From: Fragilaria crotonensis
Taxonomy: Eukaryota; Bacillariophyta; Fragilariophyceae; Fragilariales; Fragilariaceae
Reading direction: 5' to 3'
Length of the DNA stretch: 49,325 nt
Assembly (NCBI GenBank): GCA_022925895.1
Contig: JAKSYS010000480.1
Coordinates: 1 to 49,325, forward strand
Position numbers and translations under genes: made by a program. A model generated the notes under the pieces. The model saw only the letters and a list, made by a program, of their open reading frames with translations, ran no database searches and had not been told where the DNA came from. Within the stretch, counting starts at the first letter, position 1; every line of letters starts with the position of its first letter. Below, one piece after another: positions 30,315 to 41,085 of this stretch.

Positions 30315-31744
30315 TTTCTAGATTCTTGTATTGTGAGCTTAATCTGTTTGTTAAACTACTTGTAAAGTCATCATTCAATCACTGATGAGAGCTTTTAAAG
30401 CTCTCCAATCAGACTACAAAAGACTTCATCCAGTAGGTTCCACACAACAAATCTAAGTCTGAAGACCCAACTCAAATCACCTTCCCGGTAGGTTTTGCAC
30501 CTGTGAAGTCTTCATTCCTTCACGTGCAATGCCTCCTGGGACCTCTCTGTAGATCCCTGCATGCTAGGAGGTCTTCTTGGTCTTCCAGTCTTGGTCTTCC
30601 TAGTGACTTCAGTCCATTCACTAGCATCCAAGAGAGCAGCAGAACAGAAGCTATTGCTACCGTCGTCCGCGGTGCACAGTGCCACTAGTGCAGTAGCACT
30701 CGTCGGTTCGACAGTAGCACCGTCACCCTCGACAGTAGCACTGTAGATCTTGACAGGAACATACGGTGCGATGTCGTTCAACAAATATTCAAAACAGATC
30801 GTCTGGCACACGTGTGGCAGGGAAAGATCTGACATTAGCTGTTTGGCCTTCAATCTCTTCATATCATTCTTGTAGCATATCATACATACCTGAGATTCGT
30901 TTTGTAACGAATTATTTATTATTCGTACCCGTAGATGCATAAAACTAAGGCGTTCATACTACTATGCATATGCAGCAGAACTCCATCCTCAATAATTTGG
31001 AGATGGGAGATCGTAGAAAATGACATGTCGTACCCATCGTGCCCACATTCTACTTGTACTGGAGTTGTATGCATCGAGCCTTGCAGTGTGCGATGATCGG
31101 GAACCAGATCGCAACACGGCACGACCGAACGTCTTCCCCTGCTCGTGTTATTGGTTGTTGATAGTTTGGGGATGGTTATGCTTTTTATCCACCGTCCAAC
31201 CATGCCTTTTTGACAGCAATGATGATGGGGGTTCCCAGAAATGACGTCCATGAGGACTCGGCAGGACAAGGGCAAGGTCAAGGGTAAGGTAAACGCATCG
31301 ATGTATAGTACTCCAGTACAATCGCAACCCGCTGCGCCTCGGTGTCCCGTCCACGCAACAATCATCCTTGTCATTGACAACATACAACAAGTGCATCTAT
31401 AAAACTATTCCATGCAGGACAATCCCAGTATGTTTCAGAAATCCAGCCGGGCAATTCATTCCTTGAGGCAAGTCTTTTTACGTAAAGTGGTGTCAACTCA
31501 TAATGGCAAGTACACACAGTACAATACTACGCCCTGTTGGATTATCAAGTGCGTTGAAATCAGCATCCAACACAAGCATCATCTGATCTATCAAATGCAC
31601 CCGTTGGTACACACACCCTCTTTCCAGAACGTTCATCAGGGGTGAGTGAGGAGGATTCAGGATCGTTTTCGTACAGAGATTTATTTCGTATCGTTCGAGA
31701 TACTACGGGATGATGACAAAAGCAGAATTCGTTGTTCGTCGGCA
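30315..31744. other. Region with one possible minus-strand gene
   Basis: Apart from the frame at 30940-30512, described separately, nothing is supported. At 31567-31700 a plus-strand frame without ATG reads SSDLSNAPVGTHTLFPERSS then YRDLFRIVRDTTG and stops; it looks protein-like but is unidentified. It lies just before the breakpoint where kinase homology begins at about 31747. Confidence 0.3.
30512..30940 (-). CDS. Hypothetical protein, 142 residues
   Basis: A frame with a true ATG at 30940. It contains CMICYKNDMKRLKAKQ near the start, a hydrophobic middle (CFEYLLNDIAPYVPVKIYSA), and a basic C-terminal part (EWTEVTRKTKTGRPRRPPS). The two cysteines CMIC and the basic end are the only visible features; no family is recognised. 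Its composition is more protein-like than that of other small frames here, but there is no independent support. It may be a fragment of a mobile element protein. Confidence 0.3.
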   Translation of the reverse strand: MHLRVRIINNSLQNESQVCMICYKNDMKRLKAKQLMSDLSLPHVCQTICFEYLLNDIAPYVPVKIYSATVEGDGATVEPTSATALVALCTADDGSNSFCSAALLDASEWTEVTRKTKTGRPRRPPSMQGSTERSQEALHVKE

Positions 31745-31746
31745 GA

Positions 31747-32494
31747 GACGAGTCCTTGTAGCCCCGGCGCTGCTCCGGAGCCGCTCCCAGTGTCTCTACG
31801 GAGCACATTTGGAGGGCTTGCATTTGGAACGCCTGGATACGTTTGCCCAGAGTTTCTCAGAAAGAAGTTTGCAGGACAACAATGTCCCTATATCGCAGCC
31901 TGTGATGTATATTCCATTGGCGTCGTCTTGGTGGAGCTAATTTTGGGATGTTTGCATGGAGCGCAATCGACGAGAAATGACTCTCAATTTCTTGATGTGT
32001 TTGAGAAGTACGTCCAAGAAGGGTGTACATACCAGCGGATTGTCGATGGATGGGACAAGCTTGAGCGTGATGCAGATCCCAACATAACGTGGAATCCAGG
32101 CGCTCTTGAAATTGCATGTAAGGCTGCTATTCAATGCATGGATCCTTTCCCTAAAGAAAGGTTGAGCACGAAGGACCTCCTCGATACGCTGAGAGATGCA
32201 ATCTTTTTGATTACCAACCCAGGCATTCAGCATCCCCAAGCGGCGCGTGCTGTAAACAGCGGTCCGCTCTGTGATATTTGCAACAACTATCGTGCAGAGA
32301 TAACGTGCAGAGACGCAGGTCACGCGCTGTGCACTGTTTGCATCCTGGACCAACTTGGTGATGACAACGGAGGCCAACTTTTGTGCCTTATCAGCGGATG
32401 CTCAAGCGAAGTCCGAGCTCAAGATCTTTATGGACGCATTCCTGTTGAGACGTACAATAGGTTCGTTGAAAGACGAGATGAGAGACAGATATGA
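31747..32494 (+). pseudogene. 5'-truncated kinase-RING gene copy
   Basis: Homology with the gene at 45159 begins abruptly near 31747 (AGCCCCGGCGCT) and covers the activation segment onward: FGTPGYVCPEFLRKK (here with the APE-type Glu kept), CDVYSIGVVLVELILGC, the C-lobe, and the RING-like finger (CDICNNYRAEITC, HALCTVC, LLCLISGC), ending VERRDERQI and TGA at 32494. The Gly loop, catalytic lysine, HRD and DCG motifs are absent, so it cannot be an active kinase. No ATG lies at the open frame's 5' end. The RING-like part is intact and could still be expressed if a start is supplied upstream. Confidence 0.8.
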
Positions 32495-32920
32495 GACAAA
32501 TAAATGCTCCGATGTGATTTGCAATTTGATGGTTTTTCCTATCGAAACTTATTATCGATGTGCATGGCATCAAAGAGCGTCCAGGAAGTGGTAGAAGGGG
32601 TGGACTTCGTCAAAAAAGGGTAAGCGCACAAGGTCATGGAATATCCGTAGCTTGTCTGGTTGACTCCCACTATTGATGGGAAAGGCCTGACAGCTTCAAA
32701 GGAATGGTTTGCATATACCTTGTGAAGCAAGGATACACCGTCGTCCTCTTTTGTGCACACTTCAATGGTCCAGGGCGCGAAGCCATTGAGATCGGCCGTT
32801 GGATTGTTGAGATTGCACCTTGGCTGAAAGTGTGCCTAGGGTCCCAAAACCGATTGCCATCTCTCAAGGCCTCCCGTTCCCAATCTCAAATCTATCATTT
32901 CTTGAGCCATACAAAATGAT
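32495..32920 (+). pseudogene. Degraded tail domain of truncated kinase-RING copy
   Basis: After TGA the sequence corresponds to the extension of the 20578 gene but with more lesions: TAA follows three codons later. The piece at 32704-32919 (ATG at 32704) reads VKQGYTVVLFCAHF, EAIEIGRWIVEIAPWLKVCL and ends at TGA. It aligns with 47340-47560. Confidence 0.6.
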
Positions 32921-33059
32921 GACGACCTACTATAGAGTGAGTATTCAGCCTGGGAATAGCCTGGAGCCCTAACGTATGCATGTTCTGCATTTATAGTTTA
33001 TTTGTATGCAAATAGTTCAAGTGTACGCTAGTACAAGAGCATAAGGACGCAAGGCGAAG

Positions 33060-34065
33060 CTCAGTGCCAACTGCCTCAATAAGGAGGTATGCAGTGTTTA
33101 TACATAGACCTAGGGCGCAAACGACCGTTTCCGATGCCTATGATAAATGCACGCTAAGATTTGATGGATCGTTATAAACAAAGTTCGCTTCTTTCAGCTA
33201 TCACGTGGCATAGGCACAACAAGGATCCGGAAGGAGGAAGTGATCCGTTGGCACAATGCTCCTAACCAATGGTGCGGAGGATCTTTTGGTCCCTAATAGT
33301 TCGACGGGCGTCTCTTCAGCGTAGCGCACGCACAGGTTGGCAAGGCTAGGTCCATCTGCTCCAGGCTCCAGCATGTATCGAGAATTGGGTGGGCCTTCGT
33401 GAAATCCAAGGGATTGTTTTCCAGCGGGCTGTCATCAGGTTTGAAGGTCCAACAGGATATTGCTAGTGGGGACAGAGACGTGCCCAATGCAACCCGACTC
33501 CGAACTTGAACTGGTTGATAATTAATACAACAACGCGATCACTGAGCTTGAGAAATCGGCACGGTGGTGTGTGTGTGACATGTTTCGTGCATTGGATGGC
33601 ACTGAAACCGAACTTGAAGTCATGCGAGGAAATCATGTGGGACACTTGTTAAAGCAGAACTCCTTCCAAGACACTCCTGCCGATCGTCGTGTGACAGCAT
33701 GGGGAATATTCACTTTGTTCGAGGGAAATGATGGCCACACACACAGAACCCTGGTGTTTGGGATCCGCGCCATATATAGCACTGTTACGTGCATGACGGC
33801 ATTGATGATTTTTCAAGGGCATGAAATGAAAGTTGCGACGCCCGGCTAAACTTGAGAGAACGATCGTATGCACGTCTTCTACCGCTTATAGTCCTTTGCA
33901 AGACATGGGCATTGCATAAACATGGTTTTTCGCAGTCAATGCCGCCAGAGACAACCCTTGGTATAGGAATCTCACCATCATCACGTGTTTGGTTTCGCAG
34001 CACAGCAACACTGTTCAGTACACCATCTTCTAGCAGTTTCTTAGCATTCGAACTAGGAGACATGT
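33060..34065 (-). pseudogene. Decayed element R2, second copy, in duplicated flank
   Basis: 33060-33550 matches 47692-48183 closely, then after an extra 385 bases the match resumes at about 33936-34000. On the minus strand both copies read SPxxISCWTxKPDDSxLENNPLxFTKAH, and RVVSGGID or RIVSGGID. In the other copy SGGID runs straight into SDRVVALKINQFQFG; here it is cut by the extra segment. Stops and frame changes are present in both. Confidence 0.55.
33551..33935. mobile_element. 385-bp segment present in one duplicate only
   Basis: The copy at 48.18 kb runs ...GGCTTG|TCAATGCCGCC; the copy here has ...GAGCTTG, then 385 bases, then TCAATGCCGCC. The extra DNA begins AGAAATCGGC and ends TTTTTCGCAG. 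It has no clear terminal inverted repeat or target duplication. It holds a plus-strand frame (33571-33849) with ATPADRR-like sequence but no known domain. It may be an insertion here or a deletion in the other copy. Confidence 0.45.
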
Positions 34066-35099
34066 GGCAAATCCGATCTCACCCATCCTGGAATGCAGTC
34101 TTCATGTTGGCATGTACGAAATGTTGTGTGTGTGCTGATGTGCTGATGCTCTGATCTCTAATTCGTACTGGGCGGATGTATTTTTGGACGATTCGAATTT
34201 TGGATCATGACAGAGCCCATTTTGTACAATTGGATTCGTTTTTGGCGTCCATTTATCCGCATGTGTTTGATCAACCATTGGCTAGAGCATGTCACGATGA
34301 TTTCGACCAATACGACGCACGACAGAATAACAGTGCAGTCAGTCTCGCTAGAGGGTGCTCTTGTCAGAGAAGGGGATGCCATATGCCATAGGCATACCAC
34401 GTTTTGAGTTTGCCCTCCGACTGATGGGTTGTGAGTTGATTCGATCTCTGTATGAATGTGAACTCGATGAAAACGAAAGGAACTCGTACACACGTGTGGT
34501 TCAAAGGTGGTGCAACAAATTCAATCCTGATCGTCTGGCCTTGGACAGGTTAAGCCTTATCGCAAGGTTTACAGCTTACGCTCGTGTCGATGTGTCGTTG
34601 ATCGTAGTACAAGTACACGTACCCGTATACCCGTGCAACATTACGATACACAATGATGCGATCAGCGCAAGTCGATCCTTCATTTTAGTGCCTTCAAAAA
34701 GCGACAATGACAACTTTAATGACTACATCAAAAGTATGAAAGTGTGTGCATCGTCGCAACCTGATCGCTGAATGTACGTGCTTCAGTGATGCACGTATTC
34801 CACGCCACATGTCATGAATCATGACATGTCGAACGAGAACCAATGTTCTCGTCCAGGCATTGACCCCCGATTGATCCGCATGCTGACAAAGACGTTCCAG
34901 GCTGCCCTGTGTGGTGTCGCAAGCGCGTTCGGATCTCTGGTGCAGGTTCGATTACCACCCCTCCCATGGAAAGTTATCATTCTATCCTTTTGTAAAATGA
35001 AAGTTTCTGTCATGATATGATTGATACTTTATCGCGAATGTATCTTGGGAGCGACCCGAGAAACAAGTTGCGAACAAACGGAAAGCAACAACAATGCAT
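34066..35099. other. Region without a recognised gene
   Basis: 34355-34771 is open on the plus strand (internal ATG at about 34376) and contains GIPRFEFALRLMGCELIRSL and ENERNSYTRVVQRW, which look protein-like, then a hydrophobic stretch. No family is recognised and no partner exon was found. It may be a remnant in the R2 region. Confidence 0.25.
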
Positions 35100-35703
35100 C
35101 CATCAGGACGTCTGCAGATGCGAGATGTCATTTCGACACTTGCACGAGATGCTGACCAGGGGGGCTCAATGGTGAAAATGCCGGAAGAAATGAAACCTTG
35201 ATCAATGTCTCCAAGGCATTCTTGTTTGCCATGGAGAACGTTTGGTAGTTTGGGAACCGACAATGGTCGCTGTCAGACGACGACTCGCAAAATACAACCA
35301 TCGCAAATCTAACGCAGCACAACGGAAGCAAAAGTTGTGGCAACACGCATCCCTTTGGAAAGGGAAATGATGCTCCGCGAATGTACAGCAAGATTGGGTG
35401 TGGAAGGATCAAACGACGAACATTTGCAACCTGAAGGCGGCGATGGAAATTGACGCGGAACGTAACGGAGAACCGGCAAACTACAGTGGGCCAATTCCGC
35501 AAATTGCTTTCGATGACATCATGCTCGGACTTAGTGTTCATTGTACGTCATGCAAATTGGGGAGGAATTCCAGAAACAGCAGCGGGACCGTCGCCATGCG
35601 TCATGTATCTCTACACGAGTCGTTGATACAATTTTCTATTGACATCAATTCCTGTGGAATCAAGGTGAATACAGTCGAGCTTGGAGCAGTATTTTCGATT
35701 TGA
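35100..35703. repeat. Block shared with 14.2-14.7 kb
   Basis: 35370-35505 matches 14370-14500 as described for that block. On the plus strand 35398-35703 is open (MEIDAERNGEP, IPQIAFDDIMLGLSVHC); on the minus strand 35541-35128 is open for 137 codons. The strand of origin cannot be decided. Part of the dispersed R2-associated material. Confidence 0.4.
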
Positions 35704-35984
35704 TGCAATAGCACGCAACGCTTGTCTAAATGGTCTGTTTGAATATGGTGTTTGGTGTTGCATCCGGGGGCAGTCGAAATCGCAAGGATGGGATAGTCTG
35801 CTCTTGAGGCCAGGCACCGCCGATGCCAAGTCCAAGACGACTGCATCGGAATATCAGGTTTTCTAGATGCAGTGGAATGGGTTCAACATTTGAGGCTTTC
35901 CTGATGCTTTTGTTGCGGTTAGCGGTTACTGTTGCTATTGCTGCTGTCACTGGGTTTGGATGATGGCTCCATCCATAGTTGTTG

Positions 35985-36985
35985 CTATTCCGACTTGATG
36001 GTTATATCCATAGAGTTCCTGTTCTACATCAATTGTGCCTTGTTATTGTCGTCAAGTGTCTGTATGGAATCGTCGAAGGCGATCATGATCACAGTGAGAC
36101 GCTCATCCAGTGCCACATTGCCGATAAATGCATTTTTTGCTTGGATGAGGATCACAAATGTTGTTGATTTGCTCAAGCACTTGGAAGTCCTGAGACTGCT
36201 GAACACCAGCAGTCGCACAGCCGCAGCTCCAAAAATATTACTCGAGGGAGCAACTCTGACCGCTCCAAAAGTCGCAATTCCAGAAACAAGATTTGCTTTT
36301 CTCGATGGCGGCTTTTTCGGCATCCTGTTTGGTGCTCTTTGATCGCCATTGCTATATACCTGGTACCCACTGCTTGCGGGCGGCATCCGAATTGCTGGCT
36401 GTGGCCATAGTTGGAGGGCAACACAGTTCCTGGACCGTTCGAATTGAAAAACACTAGTGCTACATTCTACGATTTGACTAGTTTGCAAAAGGGCCGAAAC
36501 GATCGGCTGGAGGAAATATTGATACGTTTGCAGTTTAGCTCCGTGTTCTATGACAGAAGGTTCTATTCATCGTGAATCGTGAAATGTGCATCATAAAATT
36601 GGATTTGAACAGCTGGCAGTCAGCAATGCCGCAACAGTCAGCCCATGAGAGCAACTTGTTGCTTTCAACGCTGCTGCCATTCCGCAACAATAGCAGATTA
36701 TCCATCCCTACCCGTTTCCCCTTGTTCCAATCAATGCTTTGTAGCGTTCTTCCTGGTTGAGCAAAAGGATTGGTCATTGCATAATGTTTCCATGGCGGCA
36801 TCCATGATTGGCTCGGAACAGGAGAGGACATACCATCAACGACTTGCCATACTATTTTTCAAAAAGGGATAGCCACTTCATCAACGCAATCAATTCATGA
36901 TCGATATCGATTCGCTTGCTTCACCTTCGAAAGAGAGGAGTGTGGTGGCCTTTATCCATGAAGCTGACAAATCTGAATTGCTGCT
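35985..36985 (-). repeat. Decayed element R3, second copy
   Basis: This copy pairs with 29490-30314. The clearest match is CATGGCGGCATCCATGATTGG with GGCTCGGAACAGG and, downstream, ATTCATGATCGATATCGAT. The minus-strand frame is broken by several stops. The plus-strand frame 36897-37283, although it begins with a real ATG, overlaps this element and shows no domain. Confidence 0.45.
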
Positions 36986-39110
36986 GGGTTGCTTGCTCGC
37001 TTCGGCTTCCGCATTGGCGCGTGTTTGTGTTTGCAAGACTTGGACGAATCAACATGATACGCGGTGCTTGTCATGTCGCACGCCTCTGAGCAGCAGGTTG
37101 GCCATTTGCGGTGACGTCGAGTTCGCAAATGGGTGTCAGTTTTTCTTCCCACGCAGTCCCAGCTGCAAGAATTGTCGGCAGCATTCTGGCAGGTTGGGGC
37201 AAACATCTTTCCCACCCCACCCACCGAGTCACACCGAAACAGAAACTGCAGCCCATGGAGATCCTTCTCAGCATCCGCTCTAGACCCTGATCCGCAAAAC
37301 CGGTCAGCCGCCTCTTCATAGATGCCGTCGTTGGTCAGCAGCTAATCCACCACGCGAACATATGTTTCGAGAATCGAGTGTATATCCTCCATGATAGAGC
37401 CATTTCCTGCAACATCCTCCAATCCTTCTACTTGGATCCGTACATGCGGTACTAGTGTATTGTAAAAAATGCATACTGGTGATATGCATACACTGCCTAG
37501 GTACTACCGTATTTCTCGGTATTTTGTACCCCGCAAATGTATTCATATATATCAAAAATGTCCGATGGGTTTCCTTCACCAGAGACAATTTCGTCAACAC
37601 GTTCGACAAATTCAAAAGTATCAAAAAGCGCCGCGCCGGGCCAAGCCGGCCGGGTCAAGCGAGTGTGTCCCTTTCCTTAACTAAGTAAGCCGTTGTTGTC
37701 AGGAAGGTCAGGCGTAACAGAATACGGATACTACACGTACGAATTACGCACCGTATATATACTAGTCTACTGTATGTACTACTCCAGTATTTACGTTTTT
37801 CCCATGTACTGTAGTACTCGGAGTATGTTTTAAGTTTGAAGGAGTTTGCAGGGAGGTGGGGTAACCCGTTCCATATCATGCGCATGTGTGCATTTTGAGT
37901 TTTATTAGGTAGTAGTACTATAAGGAGTACAGTGCTTTTCATATGCGAGTAGCGTAGTATGTACTATGGCACAATGTAGACTGTACCAAAAATCATAAGT
38001 CGTGATATGCGCATAGAGTCTACAATTTCTGTGCAGTGGAATTATACAGGGTACAGGGGGTACTGTACGGGGTAATATATAATTCATGCTGTTAATGGGC
38101 CCGTCAGAGCCAACGGTGCGGAGATCGAACTGAGCGCGGCTGTATCTGTATCTGCAGGATGACGTATGAACATAGCCTGAACAGGTTGCATTCCATAGCA
38201 CATGTTCCTATGTGTATGTACACTGTATGCATCCTATACCTTGTACAAGCACTCTGAGAGTACAGCTTATTCGATCGGTAGCACACTGGTATGCATAATG
38301 CATAGTGCACATATCTCCGAAGTGACTCATTTGTACTTTGTACTATGCCCTACTGGTATCGTACCCAGTGCCAGTTCGCACCAAAAGCCGTACTCCAAGT
38401 ATGACATTTAAATGTCTCCAGTACTGGGTACCGCGTCTTCGACAACAAGGTCTATGAAGATTTCTGCATTCCCCATTTCCAGTAACCAGTAACCTACACC
38501 TGACAAATAGGCATGCTACTAGTACAAGTACGGAGTATTGCTTTTCGGCGTATTACATCGTGTTATGTCCGAAAGCTCGAAGGGCTCAATCTGCATGGAT
38601 GTTTTAATTGTCACACGTGAGCAGCACCAGGTACAGTATGCATGGCATCCGACACTGTAGTCTGCAGTATATATGTATGGATATATCATATATTGATACA
38701 CAACTCGCATTATCGAAGTTGGGTCTATGCATAAAACCATTTTCGAAGCTTTTGTTTGTAGTAGTATATCATAGCCGGTACTTCAACTTGATCGAGGATA
38801 AACGCTCCTCATGCTGTCGGATGTTACAAACCGTAGCGCCTATAGTCGGAGTGCTGCTACAGTTCTACAACAAGTTGTATTGCTCCCACTAATTGTAGAA
38901 GCACTGCAGCAAGTTGTATTGCTTCTACTAACAAGCGACAACGGCATCAACAGGCATGTGGTGACACAACCTTGTCCTGTTCATGATGCACGCACCCAGT
39001 TTGGCCAAGTAAGGGTCCCTCTCTTGACGTAAGCGCCGTGGCTGTGGTCCTGTTGGTGCGGTGGTGACAAATCTAGAATAATACATCAGTTAACATTTTG
39101 TTACTATCAT
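36986..39110. other. AT- and GTAC-rich region without a recognised gene
   Basis: 37071-37319 on the minus strand is open (contains MGCSFCFGVTRWVGWERCL) but unidentified. From about 37730 to 38450 the DNA is dense in TACT, AGTAC and TATATA words, for example GGGTACAGGGGGTACTGTAC near 38048. No coding or RNA gene was seen. 38820-38940 contains two similar pieces (ACAACAAGTTGTATTGCTCC and GCAGCAAGTTGTATTGCTTC), a short tandem duplication. Confidence 0.4.
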
Positions 39111-39119
39111 TTAGATTAG

Positions 39120-40083
39120 TACCTGCACTGAAAGGGTCGTTCGCCGCTTTCAAAAACTATCTGCGTGATGACAACGACAGCACAAAAGCAAGCTTATGTT
39201 TGTGACGAAAGTGGCGCCACTTTTGTCCCATGCAACCCCATTGTTTCAATCACGATTCACCGTCTCATGACGAGCCCTTGCACGTCCTTTTGCACGTCTG
39301 TCAGTCTGGGAAACAAAATCATCTGGAGTCCGTGCCTTCACATCTCGGCCCCTGTATCCCCGATCAGCTTCAACTAGCTCGTTGACGCCGAGATGATGCA
39401 TGAGACCCTCCTTGAAAATCTTGACATCAGGATACTTTCCGCACTTGAATGGTCCATTCACCCATACAATGTCACCAGTTTGGATGCATACTGCTACTTC
39501 ATACCGAATTCCAGGTCCCCGAAATTTGTGACTAAACCACTGAGAGTCAAACGGGGCGGGCTCCAAAATCGGGAAATCGACGCCGTCAACAGTAACTTTG
39601 CACGTTTTCCCCCTGTCTGCACGAAATCTGTTCTCCCAACGAATCTAGAGGATGGAGTGCACACACAAGACAAGTTTAACAAGGTGTCGAGGGCACTGAA
39701 ATGATGTTTGGGAGTAGTACTTACCACATGACGTTTCTTTGCTGCAATTATCGAAACAACCTGCCATGCCCACAAACGAAATGATTTTCGAGTAACACCA
39801 GCCATTGTTGCCAGGATGGGCTCAGTGGCGTATGTGTTGAGGAATAATAAACCCCACAATAGATGCTTGGGAAGGATATTCTTGGCGAAGAAGTTGTCTG
39901 GCAAAGCGCCCAAATTTTCTGACACACATGAGCGTTGACACCAAAATGAGCGCGGAAGTCCCTCTCAAGAACATGGTTTCCAGGCATCATCTTGCTTCTT
40001 ATGAGGCATGCTTCAGAAAGGAACAATGTTTCATCAGTTGGTGCCCTTGTAGCATTCATTGTTGAGGTTGCCGTGAACGACAC
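39120..40083 (-). pseudogene. Decayed PIF/Harbinger-type DDE transposase
   Basis: Minus-strand exons from 40083 to 39725 and 39644 to about 39120 flank an 80-nt intron. The first part reads FLSEACLIRSKMMPGNHVL and HVCQKIWAL, then, after a one-base deletion near 39905, PDNFFAKNILPKHLLWGLLF and TMAGVTRKSFRLWAWQVV. The second exon holds the catalytic core: TVDGVDFPI (first Asp), KFRGPGIRYEVAVCIQTGD, FKCGKYPDVKIF (second Asp), VEADRGYRG, and ARARHETVN (third acidic residue). After VNR the frame shifts; the usual C-terminal helix appears as AVVVITQIVFESGERPF in another frame together with a TAA. This is the DDE_Tnp_4 type found in Harbinger elements. Two frame lesions and one stop mean it is not active. 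Confidence 0.8.
39645..39724 (-). other. Intron in Harbinger-type transposase remnant
   Basis: On the minus strand GTAAGT starts at 39724 and CTCTAG ends at 39645, 80 nt, phase 0, joining KKRHV to IRWENRF. The joined sequence matches the family pattern (…KxxxIxWENRF), which supports the boundaries. Confidence 0.75.
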
Positions 40084-40504
40084 GCCTCGAATTGTTTTTC
40101 GGCTCTGATTTGCAGCACCTTGGCTTCTTCAGAACGTGTAACAACGCGCAACAGTGTTTACTTGCACATCAATTGTGGTCGAAGACAGAATTCTGCATGA
40201 TGCTGTCAGTCCTGGATTGGATTGCCAGCTGTAGAATTTCATCGTGGACTTTTGCGATAATCATGACGTTCGGGTGCAGATAAGTCGAACCACAGCAACG
40301 ACTGCTCTCTGAAAATCTTTATGTGATGGCATTTCTCTTACGCATGCCGCATGCCTCATGCATTGTATGTATATATTATATATTACGTACTATATACGAT
40401 AGTATCTTGATAAGCTCGTCAACTCGCATCATAAGGATTTGCTTTTCTATTGTTCATATCCAATCATGTATAGGAGTTACTTCAAGTTTTACGTGCATTC
40501 GAAA

Positions 40505-40669
40505 AGCATGCAATAGAATTCTCGAGAATGCGATTGCATTCTCGAGCATGCGATCGAATGCGATTCTTTTATCAAAACGTTTTTAGTAGTTTTAGTTTCA
40601 TACTGAACTACGTCTGGCCGGCTCGAGTGCATTCCATTGCATGCTCGAGAATTCTATTGCATGCTCGAG
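40505..40669. repeat. Inverted repeat and CTCGAG palindrome cluster
   Basis: AGCATGCAATAGAATTCTCG plus AG (40505-40526) is exactly reverse-complemented at 40644-40665. CTCGAG occurs at 40521, 40541, 40622, 40644 and 40664, so neighbours within each arm are 20-22 bases apart, and GCATGC words lie between them. The central 60 bases are AT-rich and unique. Confidence 0.8.
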
Positions 40670-40984
40670 TATTCGAAAGCACGAATTGGAATTCGAATGC
40701 ATCCATATTATGCTTCGCAACTAGATATGCATATATGATATTTAAATTATCACATTACTGGATATGAACACTCACTATAAAATAAATAATCATACCCCCA
40801 TCTATTTAGTACTCTCTACTCTAGCTACGGGTACTTGTAGTAGAGGACCTTGTCCTGGTGTCCTGGTATGATACATGATACTACTAGTAGTCTACGAGTA
40901 CCTGGTACAGGTACTAGTATCACTATGGCTGGTTTCATCCTGAGCCTGCATATCGTTGGAACACGTAGACGTAGTAATAAAAAA

Positions 40985-41085
40985 TTTAGCTGAAGCCAAT
41001 TTTCCTCTTCGTTTTTACACATGTTGCAGAGGACGCGACATGCGACATGCTCCAACCACCCGACGTCGTTGCCGTCTTCTGACAT
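40985..41085 (-). pseudogene. Possible armadillo-type repeat fragment
   Basis: Minus-strand sequence reads EDGNDVGWLEHVACRVLCNM then CKNEEEN, similar to the helical pattern VQExACRALxNLxxNxEN of armadillo-like repeat proteins common in diatoms. Only one unit is visible. Low confidence. Confidence 0.22.

Noticed and set aside
36897..37283. 128-codon plus-strand frame with ATG
   Set aside because: It overlaps the end of repeated element R3, whose matches run along the DNA irrespective of this frame, and it shows no domain.
39165..39704. Plus-strand open frames over the transposase remnant
   Set aside because: They are antisense shadows of the minus-strand DDE core, which carries clear catalytic motifs.
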